The notes under the pieces were generated by a model. That model did not search any database. It was not told the DNA's origin and worked only from the letters and a program-made list of their open reading frames with translations. Position numbers and translations under genes: made by a program. A stretch of 64,000 nt of DNA from Ulva prolifera (taxonomy: Eukaryota; Chlorophyta; Ulvophyceae; Ulvales; Ulvaceae). The DNA lies in NCBI GenBank assembly GCA_023078555.1, contig CM041196.1, positions 1,612,001-1,676,000 of the forward strand. Reading direction: 5' to 3'. Shown piece by piece: positions 47,372-56,453 of the stretch; position 1 is the first letter of the stretch; the number at the start of each line of letters is the position of its first letter.

Positions 47372-49910
47372 ATGGGCAAGGCGTCGTGTAGATCAAAAAG
47401 GGTATGCCTGGCCCACTTAGGAACCACTTGCCAACGGGATAATGGGTACAAAAGAGTGCTGGGCGACGTTGACTCGCCATACTTCCCGGTCGAGTTGCCG
47501 TGGGCGGGCCCGGGGGGGGTCGGGTGGGCTGTGCCCACAAGGGCGGGGCACATGCGCCTCCAGGCCTTACGCCGGCAGCACGTTAGTAGGCACTTTGTCA
47601 ATTGTAGGCATAGTATGTCAAAAACTTTTGAAGCCAGCGGCTATTTCCAGAAGCATTTTACTTTGCACAGTGGCAAAGAGCCCCCGCTCGTGCCTGTGGT
47701 GAGTGCAGCCGGTGGTGGCTCAAGTCCCGTGCCAGGTGAGGAACAAGCACCGATTGTTGTGGACGATCCACCGGCACCGTTGGTACACGGTGGCAATGGT
47801 GTGTACCGGGCGGGGTGGTCGAGCTGTAGTAGTGAGACTAGTGGCAGCTGCAGTAGTGGGGTGCTAGAAGTGAGCACCCTCCACGAGTTGGCTAGTGCGC
47901 GTGCTCATTGTGATGTTCACAACATCGGGCCATGCGTACGGTATCATGTACGTCACATGAGCCCGCTACACGTGAGCACTGTGGGTAGAATCCAAGCATT
48001 CCACGACCAGCTGGCAGGACACAGTCTGGTGCAGTTGCCTGTACGAGACTTCGTGGTGATTTTCGTGACACCTGTAGTCCAACATGATGGTATGAGTCAC
48101 GGACACCACGACACGGACAGCGACGGGGCATGGGAAGTGCCAGATGATAAGCGGACCACCTACATCCTTAGAGCAGTGGATGACCCCCAACTCCATGACA
48201 TATTAGCAGTGGTGGGTGCAACTCCAGGCTCACCGATGTATCTTCGCCCCGAGGTATGATTATGTCCTTTTTGCACTTTGGTGTTTCGTGCAATCAGTGT
48301 TCTAATGAGTTTGCGCATTGATTAGCAATGTTGTAGTGCATCAATGTAGCCGTAGTCACCGGTTAAGGAGCACACGACAACGCACCGTATGCACAAAGCA
48401 ATTGATCTGTCAACATACTACATTGCGTTGTCTACAGCAATAGACAATTGTGTACACATGTGTAGATGGCAAAAAAGCTCATCAAGATCGAACGGGCATG
48501 TCCAAAAGGAGTCTCAGGAGCAGGACAAAAAACGCGTGGCCCTGGTAAGATGGTGGGAGGGGGGTTGAATAACCCGATGGGTGGAGGCAAAGGCCGTCAA
48601 GCGAGCATACCCAACGTAGCACGTGCTGATGACATCGATCCGGTGACTGTCGCGGCTCTATTGGTACGCTCGTGCTTATTGTTGACGTATATAACAAGCG
48701 CCTAGCCATATCATTGGCAAAATTATTCATTTGTACAAATCATGTTGGCAGTTACCATTTGCAGTGGTTGTGGAACACAACGTTGTGTTCCTACCAATTC
48801 GCGCTGTGCAGGCGGGAGTGTGGAACATCGGTGTCCTTAATTTTAACAAAACACCAGGGGCGTCATGGCTCGCTTTAATACCAATTGTTTGCGGGGCGCT
48901 TGCCATCGCTACCGATGTCAGTACTGAGTGGACAGCGACCGAGCTGAATTCGCCATGTCTCGGCGCGTACCCTTCGCGGGCGATGACCATTTTGACGGAC
49001 GAGAGTCAGGTGAGATCCGTGAAGCAACACCTGGACTTGTATGACCGCCCTGAAGGGGGGCTCATCATGTGGCTACAAACAGGCCCTTGCCTCGGCTACC
49101 CCAAAAGTGTGTTGGGCGGGTTTTTTTGGATGAGTGGGGTGGGGATCCGTCTTGCTATTACGCCACAACGCTATGTGTGGTTGCAAACCGGAGTCGTCCG
49201 GCATGGCACGACAGGTGGGGCAGAGTTTGTTGACTCTGATGCAGTGCGGGTTGGCATGGCATTTTATGCCAACGTGCGATCGGTGTCGGCACTCCACAAA
49301 GCGGTGCAGCAGAATCCCAATGCGCAGGCAGCGAGGAGTGTGAACGGGTTCTTGAAACCCAGTAAGACATGTGGCAAGAAGCAAAGTGGCAGTAAGCCTA
49401 GGGTAGATCGTAAGACCTCTGAGTATAACAAGAGCGGAGTTGATGATAACTGTGCGTCTACAAAAGTACATCAAACCAGGTCAAGGACAACCACTCTCTT
49501 GTAAGATCAGCATATGCAATGACCCCAAGTACAATGCAGCATTGCGCGCATTACTAATGTCACTAACTATGAATGCCATGGAGCCCGTATTGCAAATTGT
49601 TTATGGTCTTGTGGAATCGTCGGTCACCTTAGCCGGTTTGTCACAAAATTGTGGAGGTAAGCGAGTGTGTTCCGCTACAGATCCTACCACGAGAACGCAT
49701 TCTGTGTCTTTGCGCAATGGTGTTCTACACAATCGGCAAGAATTGCTTTCACTCTTCCCCATTCATTGTCATACCGATGTGAACAGTGTTGCTACTGCAA
49801 TTGAGGGCGCTGTACATGTTCTCCAACTCCGGCATAATTTTCTGGCATGTTGTCACACTCATTGCATTATTACAGACGTCCAACACATATTCTTTTTACC
49901 AGTGATCTAG
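47372..49910 (+). CDS. CACTA accessory gene, possible beta-helix oxygenase-like domain
   Basis: Plus-strand exons: about 47372-48254 (starts MGKASCRSKRV; His/Cys-rich near SRHFVNC...FQKHFTLHSGK; ends PMYLRPE, donor GAG|GTATGA), about 48466-48660 (acceptor GTGTAG; basic, Gly-rich; donor TTG|GTACGC), about 48765-49504, and possibly 49440-49910 in another frame. The third part has a regular beta-rich pattern with GGFFWMSGVGIRLAITP, then GVVRHGTTGG, then a downstream Arg in RVGMAFYANVR. This recalls the distal half (H...R) of double-stranded beta-helix 2OG-Fe(II) oxygenases. I could not find the usual upstream HxD pair, so this is a hypothesis. The Lys/Ser-rich C-terminus could be a nuclear tail. 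Confidence 0.45.
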
Positions 49911-50540
49911 ATACAATCACATGAATTTGCAAGCAAACACCGACTGACTATGGGAACATAACTCTATCCTATAAGAGTGGTATTGGCACCCGGCATGCCA
50001 CTGGCAGGGAAACTCTTCACCTGCACAAGCATTGCGATTTGTCGTGTGGCGAGGCCAAGGGGACACACTGATGCAGCACACTGTAGAGATGGAAATCCAT
50101 ATGGCAAATTCACAGCATGATCCACATGGCCCTCAGCTACAGGCTATAGCTAGAGGTGTAATGTGGCCACTACAAAGGCGATGACTGCTGCAGGATGTAG
50201 CGGCTGCAAAATGTAGCTGCTACAGGCAATAGAGGGCGATACCTCTACCGAGCTCCTCGAGGATCGCAGCCAACGTCAGAATAACCCACTTGATCATGAG
50301 AGGTGAATCACCACAAGCACGTGCAATGGATTTACTGCCAGCGTCTCTTTCGCTACTAGCTACGTCGGTCTGCTGTGCGCAAATTCAGAAGGACAAGCGC
50401 AGGCTTTTCACAACGCCATACATTTTCAAGCATATGGATTTTACTGAAGGTACCAAAGCTGAGCTTGCGTTATAACTGTGTTCATACTCCAGCCGTGGGA
50501 CTCGACGAGCTCAACACAGAGCTCCAGCACTGAAACGGTC
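49911..50540. other. CACTA interior before right end, no gene supported
   Basis: Only one small frame (50290-50475) of weak quality; no repeats recognised. Confidence 0.4.
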
Positions 50541-51058
50541 CAAGCTAGAGGAGTACAAAACCCCTGCGCTGCTGCGCTTCACCCGAAAATACATCGCAAA
50601 GAGCAATGGACATGTCGAGAGCTATCGTGTACATTACTCACGGCGTGTGCACGTGCTGAAGATGCGCACAACAGTCGTGGCGTGGGGCACAAAATGTGTT
50701 GGAGCTGTGCATCCGGCATGTACACGCCGAAGGAGTGTGGATGCGCGTTCAATTGCCACTCGACCGGTGGTGGCTGAGGAGGCACGGTGTGCACGACGAG
50801 GACATGCTGCCGGCAGATGATGTGCTGTTCGTCGGAGCGTCCAAGCGCGGTCGCGGCGTGCACATTCCGTGCATTGAGGTGCGCTGCAGGTGTACACCGC
50901 GAGAACACTTCGGTGACACATCCCGCATACATTTCACTAACACATTCCAGCCAGCCCTGGAATGTGCCTGCAATGTGCGTGTAATGTCCCCGAATGCGGC
51001 AGCGGGGCAAACGTGTGTCCGGCATGTACACTGCCGCATGCCTACCATTCTTGTAGTG
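50541..51058 (+). repeat. CACTA right subterminal region and terminus
   Basis: Ends ...CATTCTTGTAGTG at 51058. It is a near-identical inverted copy of 25406-25922 and is rich in GTACAC/GTGTAC words. A plus-strand frame across it (DRWWLRRHGVHDEDMLPADD) looks protein-like and is preserved in both copies, but it lies wholly in terminal DNA, so I do not call a gene. Confidence 0.85.
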
Positions 51059-52605
51059 ATGTGTCCTGATCGCAGGCTGAAACATCAATAGCAGCTACAA
51101 CTGTTTCACTGCTAGCAAAGTCAGAGCCCGCAGGCTCATGCATTTGTACAGCTGCTACATCCGCAGCCAATGGAACAAGGCGTCTGCGTACAAAGAGATT
51201 GATTTTTATACGAGGTAAGGCAGCTGGAATGGCCCTCACCTCGTCAGGCAAATCAACCCCAACTGCGGCTGAGGGGTCCGGATCCTCTCCCCCTAATTCG
51301 GACCCGGTCTCCACCTCATCTGGCTCATCCTCCCAGAAGGGCCTCGGCGCCTCAGCTCCTCGCAAGGGCTGAGCAACTGCCCCCGCGCCAGATGCTGAGG
51401 CCGCTGCCGAATTACTCCCGGAACGGACCCGCTGAGCCTCCAGATTCTGATGAGCCGCAGCCCTTTCATCATCTGAGACGGTGTAATCCATGCGCTGTTC
51501 GTCATCGTCGTCATAGATGCCAGGACTGTCATCTTCATCCATGTCGTCATCAGACGCACTGACAGACACTTGAACAGGGAACGCAACTTCTACACCAGGG
51601 TCGTGCAACACAGCGTTGCGCGTGACAACATACTGCGCAGTGCGGGAGGGCAAGGCGACAGGGTGATGCACTTCGCCGCGCACACGAGGAGGGACAGGGA
51701 CGTTAGGGTGAGCAGCAGCTCTGGATGTCGCACGCGTGCGATGCAAAGCTGATCTGGCTATCTCCGGTGTCGCCCGAGAAGGGTCACGCCGGATTATCTC
51801 CGCAGAGGAGCCAGCTCCAAATCGCGGAGAGTACACAGCAGGACTAGGCTCAGGGTTATCCTGCCGGAATGTCATTTCCATGACAGGGACCCTACCATGG
51901 CCAGGGGGGGTGTGAAGCTGGTCACGCAGAAGGCGCAACACTCCCCCGTCATATGTGTGTTCCGCCGCGAAAGGAGGGACATCAGCGTCAGTCACACGCT
52001 CACCCTCATCGTCCCCCTCGAAGGCAACCGTATAGGAGTTCGCAAACTCCTCAGGTTCCCTCTTGTCCACAACGGCGGACGCATCGTACTTTCGTACGTG
52101 GCGGATCATCTGATCCGCAGTGCACACAACCTGACGCACAACAAAAACCCCACCCCCAGGAACATCCTGGGAGTACACACGCTGCATGCTGGGGCCCAGC
52201 CCAGCCCCGACCCAGAATGCAAGGACACCCCTTTGGGACAACTTCCGCAGCTTGTCATCCCTAGGGTATGCATACACCTCAACCCCCCACGGACGCTGCT
52301 GCCGCAACAGATCTTGGAACACCTCAACGGAGGTGTCTCTGAAAAAGGCCATATAAGGAATGATATCCTTATCACAAGACCGCACTAAAAACTCGTCTAA
52401 TTCTGTTGTCGCAAGCAACTTGTACTTGCGTTTCTCCTCATCCCTCAACTTATCGCGCTCGGCCTTTTTCATGCGCTTTCCCTTCCCCAGGCTTTTCTCA
52501 GCTTCGTCAACGTCCGCAGACGCATTGACAGCATGCTGAGCTTTCAGGCCCTTGAGGATGCTCGCCAATTTGTCATGGTACAATGCCGAGGACGGCGTGA
52601 GATTG
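51059..52605 (-). pseudogene. Copia pol fragment: integrase C-terminal and linker region
   Basis: The minus frame 52605-51059 starts with NLTPSSALYHDK, the usual N-R/L-T-P-S segment after the integrase catalytic core. It carries a Lys/Glu-rich insert (EKSLGKGKRMKKAERDKLRD), then PYMAFF and the copia integrase C-terminal landmarks (GVEVYAYPRDDKLRKLSQRG...FWVGAGLG...). After this comes a long acidic, low-complexity linker (DDDMDEDDSPGIYDDDDEQ) leading toward RT. The Lys/Glu insert before PYMAFF is unusual for copia. Both ends are cut precisely: by the TRIM end at 52606 and by the CACTA end at 51058. Confidence 0.75.
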
Positions 52606-53456
52606 TGTCAAGACGCGTGTTAGTCTCATCGAGTGTGCACAGGGGTTAATGCGCGTGCCTGAGCTGGTAAGCATGCTGACTGTGCATGACGACGTGGAGG
52701 GGAGCGTACCTTGCCAACGCGTAAAGTCGCGCGGCAGAAATGAAAGTAAGAATTGAACCGGTGACCTCTAGAGTACACACGACATGCTCTAACCACTAGG
52801 GCTCACCTGAAGCAACGAGTCCTTTGTTAGATGACTCCTCCCTTGATTATGTCATCTATATTCTTGGATCCCCAGATATGGATATCCCACAACACTTCCC
52901 CCCTTAACGAGGATCGAGCGTAGGGAGATCCAGATCTGATAACTGTGGGATATCTTCGATGCTCCTGATGGAATGTTGGAACCTTCTCTTCGCGTCCCGA
53001 GTCCACGGGGGCCCAACCCGCTATAACCGAACTCATATAATTGGGACTCCCTTAAGCTCGAGAGCTATGCTGACTGGGATGCGATCGCTCGGGAGGAGCT
53101 CACACAGCGGAAGGTGTAATGAAGATGGAAGCTGTAAGGCAGATTACGAAGTCTGCTCACCGATACCTGTCAAGACGCGTGTTAGTCTCATCGAGTGTGC
53201 ACAGGGGTTAATGCGCGTGCCTGAGCTGGTAAGCATGCTGACTGTGCATGACGACGTGGAGGGGAGCGTACCTTGCCAACGCGTAAAGTCGCGCGGCAGA
53301 AATGAAAGTAAGAATTGAACCGGTGACCTCTAGAGTACACACGACATGCTCTAACCACTAGGGCTCACCTGAAGCAACGAGTCCTTTGTTAGATGACTCC
53401 TCCCTTGATTATGTCATCTATATTCTTGGATCCCCAGATATGGATATCCCACAACA
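52606..53456 (-). mobile_element. TRIM element, copy A (289-bp LTRs, 273-bp interior)
   Basis: LTRs 52606-52894 and 53168-53456 are identical to each other by eye and flank a 273-bp interior with no ORF. On the minus strand the LTR runs TGTTGTGG...CTTGACA, with a polypurine tract AAGGGGGGAAG (rc of 52895-52905) before the 3' LTR and GGTATCG beside the 5' LTR. Each LTR carries a tRNA-like box A/box B pair (A-box region rc of about 52790-52810). The left flank is GATTG, whereas the right flank (TCCTA) is Gypsy sequence; the matching GATTG lies at 56090-56094, beyond the Gypsy LTR. Confidence 0.9.
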
Positions 53457-54552
53457 TCCTAGAGCCAACGGGCAAGTTGAGCGTTACAATCGCGTTGTAG
53501 AAGAAGCTGTTCGGCATTTCATCGGTCCTGCACATGATGATTGGGATGCATTCCTGCCACATATCGAGTTCAGTATGAATAGCTCCAAGTCGGCAGCCAC
53601 GGGCTGCACGCCGTTCTCTTTGAACCGTATCACTCCGCCGCTGTCTCCCACAGCCCTTGCGCTCAAATTGCCACAGCATCAGCAACCAGCTCCAGCTGTG
53701 ATGCACCGCATGTATTACTTCCTAGCAAAGCAAGCTCTGGTAGAGGCCAAGCAGTCAATGTGGTCGGATTTCAACAGGAAATCTGCTTGGCCAACCTTTT
53801 CTGTGGGTGATTTGGTCCTGCTATCTATACGTAAGGTTGCTCTGCATCATCCATCTCTCCGAAAGAAGTTTACTCCGCGTTGGTTGGGTCCCTGTAAAAT
53901 TCTGGAAGTAGTGGGCCGGGCCGCGGCCCGTATATCATTGCCGACCACGCTGCAGCGTCTAGGTCTACATGATGTCTTTCACTTCTCTGTGCTGAAACCT
54001 TACAATGAGTCCTTCGATGCTGCATGCGCCACCAGCCCTGAAGCTGCCAAGTCATCGGCCACTGTGGACACGACCACTTATGAAGTTGAATGTGTAGTCA
54101 ATTACATGCAGTCGCGGCATCGCGATGACGACATCTCCATCGCGTGCCCTCACTACCTGGTGCGCTGGGTTGGCTACGATGCATCTCATGACTCTTGGTT
54201 ACCAGTTGATGAGTTGTCCGGATGCCTGGAGAAAGTTGCCGATTATCTGTTCCACAATGCCTCCAGTACTCAGAGAGCGCACATGATTCATGAGTTTCCG
54301 CGTGAAGCGCGGCTACATCTGTCCCATATAGCAGCCAAGGCTGAATCCACCAGGCGTCCCGTCGCTGGGGGGAAGGTGCCCGCGGGTGGCAGCAACATCG
54401 ACGATCCCAAACGCAAACCGCGTAGACGTAGTTCTCGGTTGAGCGAATCCCATAAGGCAGCACTTTCCAGGGTCACCTACTGCAGTTATTGTGGTAGGAT
54501 GCGGACTGAGTCCGCAAAGCGCATGTGCGCTAATGCTGCCCCCCCGCTGTGA
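53457..54552 (+). pseudogene. Chromovirus (Ty3/gypsy) integrase C-terminal half with chromodomain
   Basis: Begins abruptly at the integrase motif ANGQVERYNRVVEEAVRHFI (the N-G-Q-x-E-R block with the catalytic Glu), so the upstream gag, protease, RT and most of the integrase are missing. It continues through CTPFSLNRITPPLSPTALAL, the GPY/F-type region (FTPRWLGPCKILEVVGRAAA), LHDVFHFSVLKPY, and a chromodomain at about residues 200-260 (YEVECVVNYMQ...YLVRWVGYDASHDSWLPVDE). The C-terminus is Arg/Lys-rich and ends with CSYCGRMRTESAKRMC. Codons before 53457 in the same open frame belong to the TRIM LTR and are not part of the gene. The 5' truncation matches an incomplete minus-strand cDNA. Confidence 0.9.
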
Positions 54553-54766
54553 TGCTGAAGGGGACGCCTGGATGTAAGCAGACTGCCTCTGTGAGGCCGG
54601 GGATTTCCAGGCCATAGGTGATGTGAGGAGGGGGCTCCCGGGAGCAAGGCCAACCCCTGCCTAAATCTGATCCGCCAGGTTGCATGTCGCGGGGCACCAA
54701 CCTGTTTTTCCATCATGTGACTTCCATAAAACCCGACAGACCCAATTCCATCATCTGAACCCACCT

Positions 54767-55081
54767 ATGTGTGCAGTTAGAAACTTGCCAGTCCCTGAGA
54801 TCCCACAAGATCCGACATCCCATTCCCTCGTCCAGCGTCGACGCTTTCTCCAGAACGTCCGCCAGTTGATGCTAGATGCCACTACAATGCCAGCGCTTGG
54901 AGACTACCACTCTCAGTACCTCACTGACCTCTGCCATGTCAGAAGAGTTACTCGCAGGCTGCATGATGCAGTCCTAGACCTAGATGAGGCCATGAGTGAA
55001 ATGATAAACCGCTACTCAGGTCGTCAATTGTTGCCAGAGTATTTCCACGATCTCTGCGATGAGTTCCCCAGCCAGCTCTAG
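54767..55081 (+). CDS. Small ORF between Gypsy pol and 3' LTR
   Basis: An ATG-initiated frame of about 104 codons (MCAVRNLPVPEIPQDPTSHS..., later LHDAVLDLDEAMSEMINRYS), ending at 55081, 215 bp before the LTR. It looks helical and soluble, with no signal peptide or transmembrane segment, so it is not env-like. It is in the position where some chromoviruses carry an extra ORF. It may be a genuine accessory gene of this family or chance. Confidence 0.4.
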   Translation: MCAVRNLPVPEIPQDPTSHSLVQRRRFLQNVRQLMLDATTMPALGDYHSQYLTDLCHVRRVTRRLHDAVLDLDEAMSEMINRYSGRQLLPEYFHDLCDEFPSQL

Positions 55082-55281
55082 AACTAGCCTTAATTCCAAC
55101 AAGGTCACTCATCCGTATTCCAGATGAGTAGACCCTTCTCTGTAAATACCACATTGCCCCGGTCTTATGATGTACCCTACCATTCAAGTCAATGTGCTGT
55201 CTCCATTTATCTGCTTACCTGAGCTTCCAGACTTGCCCTGAGCTTGCAGAGCATACTCTTGTTTGCCCTGCTCCGCTCCCG

Positions 55282-55295
55282 TGTGTGGGGGGAGG
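55282..55295 (+). promoter_or_regulatory. Gypsy polypurine tract
   Basis: GTGGGGGGAGG immediately before the LTR start TGTTGTAATGG, the expected plus-strand primer site. Confidence 0.7.
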
Positions 55296-56089
55296 TGTTG
55301 TAATGGCCAAGTCTGTCTGCTCAGAAGCACACCTATTCCAGATATGCAGGCACCAATTGTGGATACATGTGTATGTATCTCAGGCTAGTGCCTTGCAAAA
55401 CTTGAGCCAGGCGAAAGTATACCAAAGAATACCTCAGAATGCCAGCATGTACCACGTCACAGCTGTGCACATGAGCTGCATGCATACAGCTACATGTGCA
55501 TAATTCCACATGCCCAAAAGTGCCACTAGCATTCCTCAACATCTATAATCTCACATACCAATCCCATGTATCATGCCACCTTTTGCCACAGCCTTTTGGC
55601 AGTGCGAAGTGCCAGCTCAGTGCATGACACGTCATGCATGCGGCGCATGCATACTGCTGGTCTGCGCTTGCGCACGCCAAGGGTGCAGCGTCAAAGACCA
55701 TGCCAGCCAACCTACGTCTGCGTATCCATGCAGCACGATGTTGCTGCATTGGATTGACGGAGGATGATACATGCCAAATCCCAATGCCCGCAGCAGATCG
55801 CCAGATCTCGCGGGATGCTGCACCCTGATCCGTACAGAGATCAACGAGCAGCGCGATTCCACAGTTCCACAGAGCTATCAGTAGCGAGGACAGCACAAAG
55901 CAGGGATGGGCCTGGGCACATATATTCCAAGTGTTTTGCTGTGATCGACACAATTACCTTTGGTCGATTGGGGCGCTCCTGTTCCAGTCATTCCACTGTG
56001 TGCTACATTGTTACCCGAGTCCTTCTCTCCTGTCGTTTCTGTACGCTCGCTAGGGTGCCCAGCTCCCTGCGCTACCCGACAATTCAACA
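55296..56089 (+). repeat. Gypsy 3' LTR (794 bp)
   Basis: Starts TGTTG and ends CAACA (5-base inverted termini), preceded by a polypurine tract and followed by the duplicated target GATTG. No second copy lies in the window; the 5' LTR was lost in truncation. Confidence 0.75.
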
Positions 56090-56453
56090 GATTGTGACCA
56101 TGGACAACACTGGCGAGGCATTCGATCCACAGGAACAGAGGCAGGCCGCTCGCGAGCAGCACAGCACGGAGTGACTCAAAGGCCACTCCGATCCTCCTCT
56201 CGATCATGCCATTACAGCGATGATCGGCTGTGGGGGTCAAGCGGTGAGTGATGCCACGACGCTGGAGGTAGAGTTTTAAGGCCGCGACCATGAACTCTCC
56301 CCCTTTGTCGGTGTGTAGGATGCGCACACCCGGTTCACCTGGCTTCACCACATTCACCCGAATGCGTTCAATAATGTAAGAGATCATGGCCGCAGCCTCA
56401 CTCTTTTTGCGCAGACCGACCACGAAAGTATAACGGGTAAAGGCACACATCAC
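56090..56453 (-). pseudogene. Copia integrase core fragment
   Basis: The minus frame from 56453 reads through FTRYTFVVGLRKKSEAAAMI, the second catalytic Asp in RILHTDKGGEFM, and the Glu block HRCNGMIERRIGVAFESLRA, to FLWIECLASVVHGHNLL at the break. It continues the gag-integrase frame but in a different register: a one-base-type shift lies between ...GGVKYVYL and the first codons here. Beyond 56090 the open frame runs on into Gypsy LTR and is meaningless. Confidence 0.85.

Larger units (their letters stand above)
34408..51058 (+). mobile_element. CACTA (EnSpm) transposon, 16.65 kb, with 3-bp TSD
   Basis: Termini are CACTACAAGAACG on the left and the inverted CACTACAAGAATG on the right, giving a 13-base TIR with one mismatch. 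It is flanked by ATG on both sides (34405-34407, 51059-51061), the 3-bp duplication typical of CACTA elements. It sits in Copia pol, and removing it restores the frame. Contents in order: left subterminal region, a minus-strand gene (35168-37885), a divergent plus-strand Tnp2-type transposase (38175-42678), a 344-bp tandem array, a 150-bp triplet, a plus-strand accessory gene (47372-49910) and the right subterminal region. Both terminal ~500 bp are rich in GTGTAC/GTACAC hexamers. Confidence 0.9.
52606..56089. mobile_element. Composite insertion: TRIM joined to truncated chromovirus, one TSD
   Basis: The flanks GATTG at 52601-52605 and 56090-56094 are exact, and the Copia integrase frame is continuous across them. 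The left terminus is the U5 end of the TRIM (minus orientation) and the right terminus is the U5 end of the Gypsy 3' LTR (plus orientation). The inner junction at 53456/53457 joins the TRIM U3 end to the middle of Gypsy integrase. Confidence 0.8.

Noticed and set aside
47077-47601. Minus-strand 174-codon gene
   Set aside because: Half of it is translation of the 150-bp repeat (the same peptide appears twice), and it opposes the better-supported plus-strand gene.
25406-51058. A single 25.7-kb CACTA element bounded by ~517-bp inverted repeats
   Set aside because: The outer flanks differ (AGG versus ATG), while the terminus at 34408 has the matching ATG and restores the Copia frame. The left repeat is better explained as the end of a second, inverted copy.
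52790-53350. Stand-alone tRNA genes or SINEs at the box A/B sequences
   Set aside because: Each lies at a fixed position inside an LTR with TG...CA ends, and acceptor and T stems do not pair well enough for a tRNA.
52606-53456. TRIM copy A as an ordinary independent insertion into Gypsy
   Set aside because: Its own 5-base flanks (GATTG, TCCTA) do not match. GATTG instead matches the far side of the Gypsy LTR at 56090.
53386-53456. N-terminus of the Gypsy integrase frame
   Set aside because: These codons are TRIM LTR sequence that happens to be in frame. Integrase homology starts only at 53457.
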